In this document: in pieces, positions 1 to 12,565 of the stretch | How the letters are laid out: each line of letters starts with the position of its first letter | Position numbering within the stretch: position 1 is the first letter of the stretch | From: Macrobrachium rosenbergii | Taxonomy: Eukaryota > Arthropoda > Malacostraca > Decapoda > Palaemonidae | Assembly: GCF_040412425.1 (NCBI RefSeq) | Contig: NC_089763.1 | Coordinates: forward strand, 52,440,587 to 52,504,586 | Length of the DNA stretch: 64,000 bases | Direction of reading: 5' to 3' | Notes under the pieces: model-generated | Seen by the model: only the letters and a program-made list of their open reading frames with translations | The model's database searches: none | What the model was told of the DNA's origin: nothing | Position numbers and translations under genes: made by a program

Positions 1-900
1 TCCTGCTCTCAGCACCTCATGCACCGACTGGTTCTTCTTGAATGCAAGTGCAAGGGACGGAGCGTGCTCCTGACTTTGTGAGCTCTAGGCTGGAACATAC
101 TCAAGTACACCCACTTGATAGCCTCATGAAGCCAAAAAGAGATTGTGCTCTTGAACCCCTCTTTCTTGGTCTTGCCAGTGCTAACAAAAGTTATCGACAC
201 CCAGGCCTGAGCTACAGAGTCCTTTTAACGTAGCACCACAACACTCTAACTGGGCAAAGTAGCATCTTGTTTGGTTTGTTACCTAGGGAGGGGATTGAGA
301 AGGACTCAAATCTGATACCAGGGACTGATGGATTCTGAGTCTTTGCTACAAATTCAAGGATAAATTCGAAAGAAACAGATCCCCATCTCCTCGAGTGCTT
401 AACATTATAAGGTAGACCATGGGGTTCGCTTACTCTCTCTTTGCCGATGCTTGGGCAAGCAGAGATACAGGTTTGGGGGTTAGATCCCCATCTGACGACT
501 CTTGTAGAGGCTTGTAAGGTACACGAGTCAGGCTTCAAAGGACAAGAGTCATCCCACTCAGGGGTCCTGAGTTCCCTGAAGGGCAAGACTTTTCGAAGCT
601 TCTCATCAGCATGGAGATCTCCGATGAGGAAGAGAGATCTGTGTCTTTTAGACCTAGGACTAGGCCCAGGGTGGCTCTGTAGCTCTTAATTGCTGAGAAA
701 GAGAGATGCTTTTCTCGGTGAAGGAAGACTAGGAAGACTAGAAAGTCCGCTACCTGCTGAATAGTAGCTCCAACAGGAGAGAAACCCCTTCCATGACACC
801 AACCACAGAAGATGGCCCATTTTCCTTGATAAATGTCCGCACAGGATTTCCAAAGATATCCAGACATCTCCGATGCTGTTCGTTCAGAAAAGCCTCTCAT
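1..900 (-). pseudogene. Tyrosine recombinase of DIRS copy A (partial, frameshifted)
   Basis: The segment 535-900 encodes an N-terminal core-binding domain (YQGKWAIFCGWCHGRGF, ATIQQVADFLVFLVF, FSAIKSYRATLGLVLGLK), the SAM-like helical region found in DIRS/Ngaro recombinases. The segment 212-586 continues into the catalytic domain in another frame (WGSVSFEFILEFVAKTQNPS, CPVRVL). The HxxR and tyrosine region falls outside the window or is unreadable. The enzyme would integrate the circular retrotransposon DNA. The frame change marks it as inactive. Confidence 0.6.
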
Positions 901-1436
901 TAGCAGGAGACGCTGGATAGTCTGCAGCCATGAAGGGATAGGGACGCCATGGACTGGTGGAACCTCTCACGTGGGGTTGGCAAAGGAGGTTGTGCCATGG
1001 AGGAATTTCTCTGATTGTCGAGACTGTCCCAGGGTGATGAAAAGCGTCCTCTGCTGCAGCCCAGGGGTCTTGACAATGAAGCAAAACACCGGCAACTTCC
1101 TGTTGTGCCAGGTTGTGAAAGGTCTATCACTGGTTGTCCCCAAAGGCTGAACAATCTTTCCACGATGTCTGGGTGTAGGGACCATTCTGTCCCTATCATT
1201 TTACCCTCACAGGTGAGTTTGTCTGCCACTGCATTCCTTATGCCCGGGGTATATCTGGCTGACAAGTCCAATTGATCCTTGCTGTCAATTAATGACGCTG
1301 AAGAAACAGTAGTCTCTTGTTGACATATGCCACTAGCGCCCTTGTTTGGAGTGTCCAAGCACTTTATCCTTGAATTCTTGAGATAAATGGGTCCTTCAGC
1401 TCCAGGATGATGTGGGAGGACAGCTCGATTCCACAC
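900..1436 (-). pseudogene. RNase H/recombinase linker of DIRS copy A
   Basis: The minus-strand frame reads SARYTPGIRNAVADKLTCEG, then EWSLHPDIVERLFSLWGQPV followed by IDLSQPGTTG. This is the conserved segment between RNase H and recombinase in DIRS elements (HIPG..N..AD.LSR..., EW.L.P.....LWG.P.IDLFA). It ends in PHPGAEGPIYL-like disrupted sequence. No intact open frame spans the domain. Confidence 0.5.
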
Positions 1437-1614
1437 ATCCGAGGTTAGTAACTCCTCCAGGTGTGTTGGAAGGTCTGGAAAACAGAAGCATCTCAGGAGG
1501 GGGAGTGTGAAGCTGAACCTATTATGAGGTTCCTGCTGTCTAATCCACCCAGCTCAACCCTGTCACTTCGAGAGGAATGGGAAGGGAAGGTCTTTGCTTG
1601 AGACCAGAACAACT

Positions 1615-2490
1615 TCATTTTCCACTGGAGGGAATGAAGGTGAAGTCACCCATGAGCGACCAGCTTCTCCAAAGACGACAGGTGACTGAGAACGACTTGC
1701 CACACCTGAGCTGGTTGTTCCTGTCAGGACAGAAACGACTGCGCTGCCTCCTTGAATCTGCTGATCCAGGAGTCTGAGGAAAGACTCTCAATGCTGCTGT
1801 ATCTATCAGCATGCCCAGGTACTTTATCCTCTGCTTGGGTTGCTTGAGATTTATCAGGCTGTGACAAAAATCGAGGTGATCTCTGTCCTGGAGCAACTTT
1901 GAATGTGAGTTCACTAGCCAATCGTCAAGATACCTCCATCCCATGCGAGTGGGCCCAAGTCATTACAAGGGTGAACACTCATGTGAACACCTGGGGAGGG
2001 TTTGATAGCCTGAAACAAAGTGCTCTGAGTTGGTACACCGTCCTATTGAGGATAAAGCGGAGGTACTTGCGGAAGGACTGATGGATGGGTATCTGGAAAT
2101 ACACATCTTGCAAATCCACCGTAAGCATAAAATCAGACTCTCTGATGGCCACAAGCACTGATTGTGTCATTTCCATCTTGAAATGAGTCTGCTGAACGAA
2201 TCGGTTCAGGGCAGATAGGTCTATGATCGGTCTCCATCGCCCTGATGCTTTCTCTACGAGAAAGATCCTGCTGTAAAATCCTGGAGATCAGTCTCTCATG
2301 ACTTCCACAGCGCCCTTGTTTAGCACTGCCTTCACCTTGTTCCATAAATGAGGTCCTTCGGCTGAGACGGGGACAGCTTGTAGACGGATTGGAAGGTTGG
2401 TGAGAGGTGGAGGAAACCTGAAGGGAAGTAAATAGTCCAAGGTCTCCGCTCCTTGTTGCTGCCATGTTGTCCAATGGCTTGACAGGCAAC
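1615..2490 (-). pseudogene. Reverse transcriptase of DIRS copy A (broken)
   Basis: Recognisable RT blocks lie in several minus-strand frames. Block A: FMLTVDLQDVYFQIPIHQ, followed by KYLRFILNRTVYQLRALCF and PPQVFT (1,963-2,176). The catalytic box is YLDDWLV at about 1,913-1,933, in a frame opening MGWRYLDDWLVNSHSK. It is followed by the conserved IKYLGMLIDT block. The catalytic YxDD is intact, but the domain is split by at least two frame changes. A gag/RT spacer precedes it upstream (2,500-3,000) with no clear domain. Confidence 0.65.
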
Positions 2491-3048
2491 CCCCCACCAG
2501 TGGCAGCATGTGGAGGGGAACACCGTCTCTAGTGTCCTCCTCCCTTCTTCTTTGCCCCCTACCTCCTCTACCTGGGTGGGCAGAGGACCGAAGGGGATGC
2601 TGGTTTCCACCCTTCCTGATGTAGGCAGAAGAAGGCTGGGTGTTCCTATGAGGGACCTTAGGATTTTGGGGTTTCCAGGCTCCGCAGAGGAAGGGCCAGG
2701 TCGGGCTGCAGTGGGGCACGAAGGCCCGGAGATCTTTGCCGCTGCATGGTGGACGAGGCGGTTGTTGTCATCTGCCCATTGAAGATCCACCACGCTGTTT
2801 ACTTGCTCCCTGTCAAAGACAGAAGTGGAACCCCGCAAAAAGGTCTGTTTCTCAAGGTCAAGACCGACTCAGGACTAACAAACTTAGAAACTTGGTAAAG
2901 AGCTGCGTCTCTCCTCTTAAGGATTAAGTTTGCCCACAGGTTAGCTGTATGGTGGGCTAGGTAGGTGATGGTCCTACCTTCAGACAGGGACAGTCTGTTG
3001 AGGTTAGCCATTTCCTCGTTGGTGAACGATGAAGAGGAAGTGATAACC

Positions 3049-4727
3049 TTAGTTACTGTGGTGGACCAATGGTTCCATCCAAGAGACTGCTTGAAATGCT
3101 GACATGGCAGTCATTTCCAAGGTAGCTGACTCCTGATGCAAGAGGGAGATGTTTTCTGCATGGAGCTGCTCCAACGACAGACCTGGACTGAGACAAATTA
3201 AGTCCGGGTCAACCTGTACAGTCGGAATTGACCTCTCCAGGGGCTTGTAGAATTTCTTCTGACGAGGGAGAGGTGGAGGAAGCAGCCTGAATAAGTGGCT
3301 GGCCCGAAGTAAGTTCTCCCTCCTAGAAACGAGAGAATTCACCTGACCTAGGACCGACTTGGCAAGCTTCGACCTTGGTAGCTTGATCGATAATGGGGAT
3401 TCCTTGCAGGGTCTGACCAGTGCTTTGAGGCCAGAAGGAACAATCTCTTTGGCAGCCAAAGTCTCTTCCCCAGGATTGTTGTGCTGACAAGTCAGTTTAA
3501 CAATCTCAATGTAGGAACTCTGCAGCTCGGGGGTGTCCACGTCCTTGGGGAGAGGACCTTCCGGCCCCTCCAAGTCGTGGTCCTCCCGAGTTGCTCTTTC
3601 TGCAGGTGAGAGACCCTTCTCAGAACCCCCTTGTCCCCTCTCAGACATCCAAGCATATGTCTGTTCCAGTCCTAAGACTGAACTGGGGGTGTAGGAAGGG
3701 CTGCGATGGGAGGACAAATCCCAATCGCCAACCCAAGTCCTGTCCGTCCCACGGTTCCTGGTATACATCCAGGAGGCTGAGGTAACAGGTGAGAGGGGTC
3801 TAGCACCCTTCGCGGACCTACCGGAGGCCGAAGTCTCGGCAGGAGAGGAAGGCCGTGAATGACTGTCAATCCGTGGTGATGATCGATGCATGGGTCTGGG
3901 AGAGCTCCCGGCACATGAAGGTGAATAGGGATTGTCCCTGGGAGAGTGCATCTGCTCCAGCAAATGCACGTGGAAGCTATCCCAGGAAGAGTAAATCTGC
4001 TCACATGAACAGGAACTTCCCCCAGGCAAAAACGTGGACTGTACGGATGACGTGCTTTACTCTTCTTCGAGGCCGAAGTCTCTAAGCGCAAAGAGTGAAC
4101 GGGGGCCTTGTCCATGCTCTGTTTGGTGTGCGAACTCTACGACTGGCATCGCTGACTTGGGACCCGATCCTCCGATCATCCGTGAAGCATGGCTCATGAA
4201 AGCCACATCCTGGTTTGGAGATTTGGGAGTGGGGGCAGCGCTTGCACGCTGCACACCCACACTCTCTCTATGAGCCACATCCCGGTCCAGGGACTATGGA
4301 CGCTTACTGGAGCCATGCGGGTCTGTTGGAACCTGGGTGGAAGAACCTTCAGCGGCACGGGCTGAGGAGACCCATGTACTGTACACGAATCGTCCAAGGT
4401 ATGGGAGCATGCCATGGACGATGTTGCTACATGGGGGTCTGTGATGGGGATGAGTCTCCAGGTTGAAACCCTGGAGCCCTGCGTGGAAGAAGGTTCTTTA
4501 CCAGACATGATAGGCATCTGTTGTTTGGTATCCATGCCTTGGGTGTCGGTGTATGTAGGGGATCCATGTACATGGACTTGGCTTGTGGAAGCCGTGTTGT
4601 GGCTGACCCGAGTGTGGGCTGCTTCCGCACCTCGGATATATGGGGATGTCCAAGATGAAGGTTCCCTGTCCGGGGACAGGGAAGAGCTGTAGAGATCTCT
4701 TCGTGCCTCTTCCGTAAAAGAAAGCAT
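3049..4727 (-). pseudogene. Gag-like ORF region of DIRS copy A
   Basis: A 326-codon open frame (3,049-4,029) starts in Ser/Pro/Arg-rich sequence and ends with a helical capsid-like part (ETLAAKEIVPSGLKALVRPC, RSKLAKSVLGQVNSLVSRRE, RQKKFYKP). The latter block occupies the place of the conserved gag core of C and D. Upstream (4,057-4,727) other frames are Ser/Pro-rich and low complexity. Function is inferred from position in front of the RT; no zinc knuckle is seen here. Confidence 0.5.
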
Positions 4728-5353
4728 ATCGTGAGAGGGCCAATAGGCCTTCTAAAGGTCTAGAGCAGCCAACTTTTCCCTCTTCGGGTCTGCCAGCATA
4801 ATCAGACCCTTAGAAGAAGGGGGAGGAGGCAAAAGCAGGTGGAGAAGATGACATTGAAGATGAGGACGAAGGCGAACGGGGTCTCTTCTTCGAAGTCCTG
4901 TTGTGGTCACATTTGTACCTCTTCATCAATTCAACCAGGAGAGGATCCTTAGTATCGGGAGACATCAGAGGGCACATTAACTGAAGGAGCCGTGACAGTA
5001 GCCTTGGTGACCTTGGATCCTGTAACTGAAACTGTAGCTCTAGTTACTGACACAGTAGAGATAGGAGACAGATTGGAGGCACTACAGTGCACAATCAAGC
5101 CCCACACCGATGGCTTCCCAGGAAGACTAAGGCTGACCAGAGGTTCCTAAGATTTTGAAAAGTCTTTCTGATCTCTCCCTGATCTGAAAAAGATAGGTTA
5201 TCAGGGGCTGCCTCCCTTTGCCCTGGGGGAGAATGTTCCCCCCCTTCCCCCCAAGCAAACGGAGGAAGTCCTTGAGATCATGATTGGCCCCCACCCCTCC
5301 ACATGACCTACCCATTGTCGAAGCAACGGGAACATGGAGGGGTGACCTCTCTC

Positions 5354-5830
5354 CTAAAAGAGGTAGCAGCCAATGGAAGCCACATGGGAAGAGACAGAGC
5401 TACCCGGCGTCCTTGGAGGAGAATACCCCTCCGAGGACGAGACGGGAGTCCTCTTAGACTTCCTCTTTCCAGCAAACCCCACCCACTGCTCCGGGGACCA
5501 AACACGACACTCGGCACAAAGATCAGTCATAGAGCACACACATTTGCCATGATTTGTGCAAACAGTTTGCAGGTCTACTTCAAAGGGTGAGAGAAAGCAG
5601 TTGCATCGCAGCTTTCCAACACCTGGGCAAAAGTGGGGTCTAGGATTTGATGATTCTTGGGTTTGCGTGACTAACCAAGAATATGGGTTTGCATGGTAAA
5701 CCAAGAATATAAGAACAGTTATCACAAAATATGCAAAGCACAACAACAAGAAAGGAAAAAACCAGGATGAAGTGCAGGAGAGAACAGCCGGCAAACATTC
5801 GGGCAGAGGAATGAGTAGAAATGCATCCAC
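5354..5830 (-). pseudogene. Cys-rich gag N-terminus of DIRS copy A
   Basis: The frame contains a cysteine array, CTNHGKCVCSMTDLCAECRVW, which parallels the HT.C..CR...C....C.EC..W pattern at the start of the gag frames of copies D and E. This may be a small zinc-binding module. A Ser-rich segment follows (SSSEGYSPPRTPGSSVSS). The first ~70 codons of the frame are hydrophobic and probably translated leader. Confidence 0.45.
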
Positions 5831-6094
5831 TCTGGATGAAGGCTATAAGGCAAGTGGATGCATAACTCAGGAATGGGAGGTGGTGAGGGTACCCCTCGCC
5901 CCTCCCACTGGTAGTACGCTGAAGGTAATTCCTATACAGTATATAGACCTATGGTCTGTATTCATATATTTTTAAAATACATGAAGTGAAACATAAAACG
6001 TAAGTATTTTTAAAATAAATGAAGTGAGAAAATGTTATCACCCCTGCCCACTCAGCTCTCCAATCCTGTAAATGCTTACTCTGGTGTACCCCTC

Positions 6095-6760
6095 CAATAC
6101 TCAGCCACTCAAACGTGATAAACACAATGAAGTATAAGTGATGCTGATGCTTTTTAACCAATAAAGGTAATGAAAGCTCCAATGCACACAAGGGTCAACA
6201 CAGCCCTCCCAACTTAGACCCCCTCCCCTGCAATGCTTGCCCCTGTCTACCAACCCAACAATACCCCTTCCTCAGTGTGTTATGACTGTAGGTAGTGTTA
6301 CCAATGCCTGTTAATAACCGCACATTAATGCCAGCTATCCAGCTGTAGTTCTTTACAATTTTATGCATTGTATATATATTTTTTATATATTTTGTGGTGA
6401 TGGGGACCCTCCAGATAACACAGATAAATGAGGGAACCACTGTACTTAGCCACTCAAAAGCAATAAACAAAATGAGTCACAATGACTTAAATGACATTGC
6501 TTTTAAGCCAATAACAGTTGTGACAACTCCCTTGTAGCCTTCCCCCATTCAAATACTCCAGCCTACCACACCCTAAATACCCATTTCTCAGTTAGCTAAT
6601 GACTGTAAAGGGTATTAATATCACCCCTTGCTGCCTGTGTATTATTGCTAAGCACACACACAGTTTTTATTCATTTTTATCTATCAAATATATGTATATT
6701 TAAAAAATATCTTGTGGTGCAACAGACCCTCTGGATAATGTTGATGTCCAGACAGTGCAA
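6095..6760. repeat. Diverged two-copy tandem repeat, ~336-bp unit
   Basis: AGCCACTCAAA opens two similar blocks at about 6,102 and 6,438. Both run through AATAAACA-like, TTTTAA(A/G)CCAATAA and ACAACTCC/AAAGCTCC segments and end with TTGTGGTG followed by an ACCCTC(C/T)(A/G)GATAA motif (6,390 and 6,714). No coding content is seen. The stretch 6,760-7,568 is AT-rich intron without recognisable features. Confidence 0.55.
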
Positions 6761-7568
6761 ATATGGATAATCGTGGGATTTCTAAGTTATTTGCATCAAC
6801 ACTTCCAGTACATTCCTTTAGAGTACTGTATTGTGTACAAAATAATACTACCAACAGCAAAATTACAAATATCATGCAAGTTTATATCTAGTGTCATAAA
6901 TGGAATGCATATCTAAATGTATATTAAGAGCTAAGGCAATAAACAATAAACCAGCTGTGATGTCAAATATAAATGTAAAGTAAAAGATATATAGAAAAGC
7001 AAAGCAAATTACAAAACAGAAATATGTGGACATACGACTCCATAGGAAATGGTTGAAGTTGAGTAAAATATATGAATGATTGAAAACCATGATTTAGGAC
7101 CAAGTAGTGGCTAAAGGCTCTCAAGGAACAAAGCTTCAAAACCCTACATAATCTTAACAGCTCTGAAAGATACACAGAGTATGCACAAACACTCATGAGA
7201 ACCCACTGCCATTTTATAAAAAATCAATCACCTTATTTTGAATAGAGCAAAGATCTGTAGAACAAAACTTGAAAAAATAAATGTGTACAGTAATAATGAC
7301 ATTTTATGTAATATTTCACACGTCTGCTATAGATTAAACTAGGTAAAGAAGTACGTTGTGGCACATGAAACACAAAATTGCTCTTAAGATTGCAGTTCAA
7401 AACTTCTTTTATCTGCTTTAACTGGATATTAAGGCAAAGGCAAGAGAGTTTGTAGTTTACATGAATACATTGAAAGTATGAATAATAATAAATATGTTAC
7501 CATAGGAAAAATGCACTTTGCACTATTATACTCTAACTGTGGATAAGAACAAAATTAATTTTACTTAC

Positions 7569-7706
7569 TTGCAGTCTATTTTCAAAGCTCATCTGAAGAA
7601 TCTTTATGACATCTAAAGGCTGGCCAAGTTCAGTTACAATTGATACTAAGCCAACAACAGGGGGACCAGGAGAATAATCAACACCAGGATCACATTCACC
7701 AAGAAC
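7569..7706 (-). CDS. PKDCC: PKDCC-like exon: kinase hinge region
   Basis: A 138-nt exon of exactly 46 codons, phase 0 at both ends, with acceptor TATTTTTTTCAG and donor CAA|GTAAGT. It encodes VLGECDPGVDYSPGPPVV, GLVSIVTELGQPLDVIKI and LQMSFENRLQ. The VTELG..L..IKILQ.S.E.R block aligns with the vertebrate PKDCC hinge ([21 protein letters not shown] as I recall it). The DPGVDYSPGPP part is a family-specific loop. No exon carrying the following catalytic loop was found between here and position 1; that stretch is intron, the 6.1-6.8 kb repeat and DIRS copy A. Confidence 0.88.
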
Positions 7707-8890
7707 CTGAAAAAAATACAATCTACATGAAATCCTAACACATTTTGCAAAGCAGTACTGCAGTTTTGTGCTCCTTTCACAGCTGTACAGCCTGAATCAA
7801 CTACTCGACAATGCAAAGCAAGTACTGTATGTAATATCTGACGATGTTACACAATGTTCAAAAATCATATCTAACTATAAAATGTATTTAAATACATTAA
7901 AATGATATATTTTTTCCAACCAACAAATCATGAAATTGGTACTAATCGTTGTCATTCAACAATGAAACACAAAACAATATCTGAATGACATACCAGTATA
8001 TAGCTCAACATTTTACATAGAAAAATGTACCAAAACTGTTTTTATAACTAAACATATTTATTACAAACTCTATTATCATATTGCCTATTTCACAATCCTG
8101 CAGATTTCCCAAGTTCACAAGTCTTCTGTCTGACAAGCAGAGGAAAGTAGTCTCTCTCACTATGTATGCGCCCTCTGGATCCACACCTCAGGTATGTCTC
8201 AACTCAATTTTCATGAGGAATAAGTGTGAGGCAGCAAGGCTTACTGGACTGAAACTAGTCACTGGAGGGGAGGGGGCATCAAACTAGCCCAACTCAGTGT
8301 TGGTCCCAGGTTGGATAATATGGGAGGGTTGGAGTCACATCTGCCAAAAATAGTTATGATATGAAATGAATCATTCATGGCAGAAACAGTGGGAGGAAGC
8401 TCATTAAATACAGTGACCCCAACAAGGGATTAAGCTAAGAAGAGAAAGAGGTTTCATCCCAACCTAATTAACCCTTAAACGCCAAGCCTCTATTTACAAA
8501 AACGTCTCCCGTATGCCGGTGGCGTTCGGGAGTTAGCGACTTGCGGAAAAAAGTTTTTTCAAAAATCACAGCACGCTTAGTTTTTAAGATTAAGAGTTCA
8601 TTTTTGGCTCCTTTTTTTTTGTCATTGCCTGAAGTTTAATATGCAACCATCAGAAATGAAAAAAATATCATTATCATATATAAATATTAAATATATGACA
8701 GCAAAAAAAATTTTTTATATAATTTTATACAAATCGCGCTGTAAGCAAAACGGTTAAAGCTAATGAGTTAATTTTTTTCTTTATATTGTACACTAAATTG
8801 CGATGATTTTGGTATATAACAAATTGTAAAACGATCAAAGCAACACAGAGAAAATATTATCACAAAATGATGCATGAATTTGTAACGACG
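7707..8890. other. Intron sequence with a short LINE-tail-like segment
   Basis: No exon or intact ORF is seen. At 8,395-8,440 the string CCAACAAGGGATTAAGCT and the following AAGAAG-type run resemble the 3' end of the non-LTR remnant at 51,425-51,465, suggesting a small 3' LINE fragment. From 8,468 a GC-richer segment (CGTATGCCGGTGGCGTTCGG) leads into the satellite-like array. Confidence 0.35.
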
Positions 8891-10880
8891 GACGTAAAAA
8901 ATTTTTTCAAAAATTCACCATAAATCGAAATATTGTGCTAGAGACTTCCCGTTTGTTGAAAATGAAGCTAATTGATTAAATATTACTAGACTGTAAGTGT
9001 TTTAGCTTACAATTGCAGTTTTCGACCATTTCAGTTCGAGTTAAAGTTGACCGAAAGTCAAATTTTTCTATTTATCGTTATTTATATGAAAATATTTCAA
9101 AACTGATAAAACATACAACCATGAGTTATTTTCTGTTGTATTGTACATGAAATTGCGCACATTTTCATATATAAAAGTTTATGTAATGACTAATATAAAA
9201 TGGTGCAAATATTACGACAACGAGACGAAAGAATTTCTGAGATGTTCGGCTGAGTTACGCAGCGAGATGTAAGGAAAATGTTTTTTCAAAAAATTCACCA
9301 TAAATCGAAATATTGTGCTAGAGACTTCCAATTTATTGCAAAATGAAGGTAAACGATTGAAAATTACTAGAATGTAAGAGTTTTAGCTTACAATTGCGTT
9401 TTTACCATTTCCGTCAAGTTAAAGTTGACCAAAGGTTGAAATTTTGGCAGTTATCGTGATTTATGTGAAAATATTTCAAAACTGATAAAAGCTACAACCA
9501 TGAGTTATTTTCTGTTGTATTCTACATGAAATTGCGCACATTTTCATATATAAAAGTTTATGTAACGATTAATGTAAAATGATGCAAACATTACGACAAC
9601 ATGACGAAAGAATTTCTGAGATGTTCGGCCGAGTTACGGCGCAGACGTAAGGAAAAAGTTTTTTTTCAGAAATTCACCATAAATTGAAATATTGTGCTAG
9701 AGACTTCCAGTTTGTTGCAAAATGAAGGTACATGATTGAATATTACTAGAATGTAAGAGTTTTAGCTTATAATTGCGTTTTTACCATTACAACCATGAGT
9801 TATTTTCGAGTTAAATGAAATTGCACACATTTCCATATATAAAACTTTATGTGAAATTTTGGATTTGAAAGTTATCGTAAGGAAAAAGTTTTTTTTTATA
9901 TGAAAATATTTCTAAACTTCCAATTTGTTGATAAATGATTGAATATTACTAGAATGTAAGAGTTTTACAACCATCAGTTATTTTTTTCTGTTGTATTCTG
10001 ATAAAAGCTACAACCATGGGTTGAAATTTTTGTGCACATTTTCATATATAAAACTTTATGTAACGACTAATATAAAACAGTGCAAACATTATGACAAAAT
10101 GATGAAAGAATTTCTGGCGCAGGGCGTAAGGAAAAGTTTTTTTTTTAAAAAATTCACCATAAATCGAAATGCAAAATTGTACATGATTGACTTCCAATTG
10201 GCGTTTTTCGACCATTTTTGCTAAAATGAAGGTAAATGATTGAATATTACTAGACAATTTTGTAAGAATTTTAGCGTTTACAATTGCCTGAATATCTTTT
10301 GACCATTTCGCAGAGTGTTTTGAATGCCGAGATCCAAAGTCTGGGACTGCAAGAGGTTGAAATTAAGTTCTTGGCTACAAATTATCGTGTTTTATATAGA
10401 AAGGGAAAATATTTCATAAAACTGATAAAATGGTGCCTACAAAGGACGAAATACGATGATATGGAAGATGATGTTATTTTCTAACAGGTTGTATTGTACA
10501 TGAAATTAACACCTCTCAAAAAAAGTTGCAAAAGTACACTAGCATCATCATTCATTTATAAAATTTGAGATATGTAAGCAAAAGAAGTAAAGCATTCTGA
10601 TTTTGTGAATATAGAACAGTGCAAAATTACGACAAAATGATAGGAACAAAGAATTTCTGAGATTTTCACAGGACAAAGTTGAGGTCCACTTTGTTGTTGA
10701 AGATGGAAGGCAGGGAAGGAATGGCAAAGGGTTTTTTTCCTGACTAAATTTTTCACAATCATAAATCGAAATATTGCACTTTCAGCCATTCAGACATTAA
10801 GACTTCCAATTTGTTGCAAAATGAAGGCACAAAGAAATGATTGAATATTACTAGAATGTGGGAGTGGGAATGCATTATAG
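8891..10880. repeat. Satellite-like tandem array, ~380-bp unit, scrambled at its right half
   Basis: The marker TTCACCATAAAT(C/T)GAAATATT recurs near 8,913, 9,293 and 9,672 (steps 380 and 379), then near 10,152 and, altered, near 10,755. Each unit carries ordered blocks: TTGTGCTAGAGACTTCC, GAATATTACTAGA, TTTTAGCTTACAATTGC, a GTTAAAGTTGACC block, ACAACCATGAGTTATTTTCT, CACATTTTCATATATAAAA and AATTTCTGAGATGTTCGGC. After about 9,780 the same blocks appear out of order, shortened or interleaved with foreign bases. No transposase is visible. Confidence 0.7.
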
Positions 10881-11810
10881 AGAGTTTGCAGCCACAGCAA
10901 ATGACACACCCACTGACTAATTGCAATTTTGGACATCCATTGGGAAACCATTTTGGTTTTCGAGTCTAATAATTTGACCGCAAAAAAAAATAGTAACTGG
11001 CAACTGAATGAGAATCTCTAGTGTTTTGAAATTTTTGCTAAACTTTTGAGTTAACTGACTCAGATATAAAAATAATCATGGTATCACTAACGTACATACT
11101 ATTGTGCATTCTTTGTTCCAAGGTAGTTTAACCAGACCACACAGTCCACTCTTGGCAATGCCCCAACAGACTATGGTTTTAGTAAACAAGTTTTCTGTTT
11201 ATGATACGACAAAAGTAGCGTTTATTCATCTTTTGGTCCTAGAAGGTAATTAAAATCAATAAACTTTTTTAATACTGGGAGGAGGGCATGAAGCATGCCT
11301 AGTTACATAAAAAGCTAGATTCATATGGCAAACCTAAAGGGAACAGTCTCTGAAAGGGAACAGTCTCTGAAGCTCTACCACATCCTTCCAGATGGAGAGC
11401 TCTGATCAAGACTGTAAATGAAATGATTAAATAGCATCAATTTACTCAAAATATGAAGTGGGACACGGGTTATAAAACCACATGCTACCATTAATCCCAC
11501 CAAGAATATACTCACATTCACTAAGATAAGATTTACACCCCTAAGACAAGATTTAACAAAGGCAAAATGACATCTCATACAAAATGCTTCAGCAACTTGA
11601 ACAGCGGACATAAGCCAAAATAATGATACTGCATTCTTTAAAATCACCTGGTAAGATGCCTTGATCAAAATGAAAAAAGCCTGGAACATCCAAGACTGCA
11701 AGATCTCTTTAGCACTTGAGTAAGAGGACCTTGATTGAGCTTAGGATGGCATTTCCATCATCTCTGATCAGCTGCATGTAAGTATACAGATGTAATTCTG
11801 TGATCCTGGT
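10881..11810. other. Intron sequence, nothing recognised
   Basis: No exon, repeat family or domain could be supported here. A 108-codon minus-strand open frame (11,375-11,701) shows no known motif or plausible splice context and is probably chance. Confidence 0.3.
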
Positions 11811-11990
11811 AAAATTACATTTTTATAATAAAATAAAGTTTTATATATACTTACCAAGTAATTACATTGTTTATACTTTCACTCACCAGCAGCTTAAAAA
11901 TTTTGAAATTTGTGGTAGCGCTAGTGTCAGTGTAGGTGACTAGTCCCGGCCCACTTTTGGGGTAAGAGAGGAGCGATTTCAACAGCATGA
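11811..11990. repeat. Left inverted terminal repeat of DIRS copy B
   Basis: It begins ATTACATTTTTATAATAAAA and continues TATATACTTACCAAGTAATT; the same end is seen in copies C and D. Read on the minus strand it contains the donor-like ACTTG|GTAAGTATA at 11,849-11,855. Confidence 0.75.
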
Positions 11991-12048
11991 TTCACTTGTT
12001 TTTTTGCCCTTCTTTCCATATGAGGGGAGGAGGGAGGGCTTGATTCCT

Positions 12049-12114
12049 AATTACCTGGTAAGCATATATAAAACTTTATTTTATCACAAAAATGTCATTT
12101 TTATATATGTAACT
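12049..12114. repeat. Internal complementary region (ICR) of DIRS copy B
   Basis: ATATATAAAACTTTATTTTA and the following CACAAAAATGTCA are the complement of the left end. This is fused directly to TTTTTATATATGTAAC, the complement of the right end as seen in copy D. In DIRS elements this junction templates completion of the terminal repeats on a circular intermediate. Confidence 0.75.
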
Positions 12115-12565
12115 ATACCCCAAAACAGTATGGATGATAATGAGTTAGAGGACAGCAAAATTAGCATTGGCACAATGCTTGTCATTCCTTACCTGGTAAG
12201 AGAGCTGCTGAAGGTAGATACTGCCTCTGGTCGGCGCTCATCTTAACCTTGTTGGGTAAGGCGAGTTGGCCAGACACACTTCTACATGAGTGGGTACTTT
12301 GCAGCAAGGGATGAACCCAGTGACTAACAAAGTATACAAGAGGCCAACCAAATGACCAGAATCAATGAACACAGGCATCACCTACACCACAAAATATAAA
12401 AACACCATCCACCCATTAAAGCTAAGACTGGTGGGTCCCCAGGTACACAGTACCCCCAGGCTCCCCTTACGACTCAACACCCAAGTTCAAGGTGAAGAGA
12501 AAAGGAAGGAAGAAAGGCTTCCTACGCTTCCTCCCCCAACACCATGCCAGTCACGGATAATGGTC

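Larger units (their letters stand above)
1..5960 (-). mobile_element. DIRS-like retrotransposon copy A, truncated by the window edge
   Basis: On the minus strand the order is Cys-rich gag N-terminus (5,354-5,830), gag (3,049-4,727), reverse transcriptase (1,615-2,490), RNase H/linker (900-1,436) and tyrosine recombinase (1-900), the DIRS layout. The 3' end with terminal repeat and ICR would lie left of position 1. The right limit is estimated where gag leader sequence gives way to AT-rich intron near 5,920-6,000. Reading frames switch repeatedly, so the copy looks dead. Its sequence differs clearly from B, C and D, suggesting a separate subfamily. Confidence 0.75.

Noticed and set aside
5949..7196. 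Minus-strand hydrophobic open frames as further kinase exons
   Set aside because: They lie in AT-rich repeat sequence and lack PKDCC catalytic-loop similarity or fitting splice phases.
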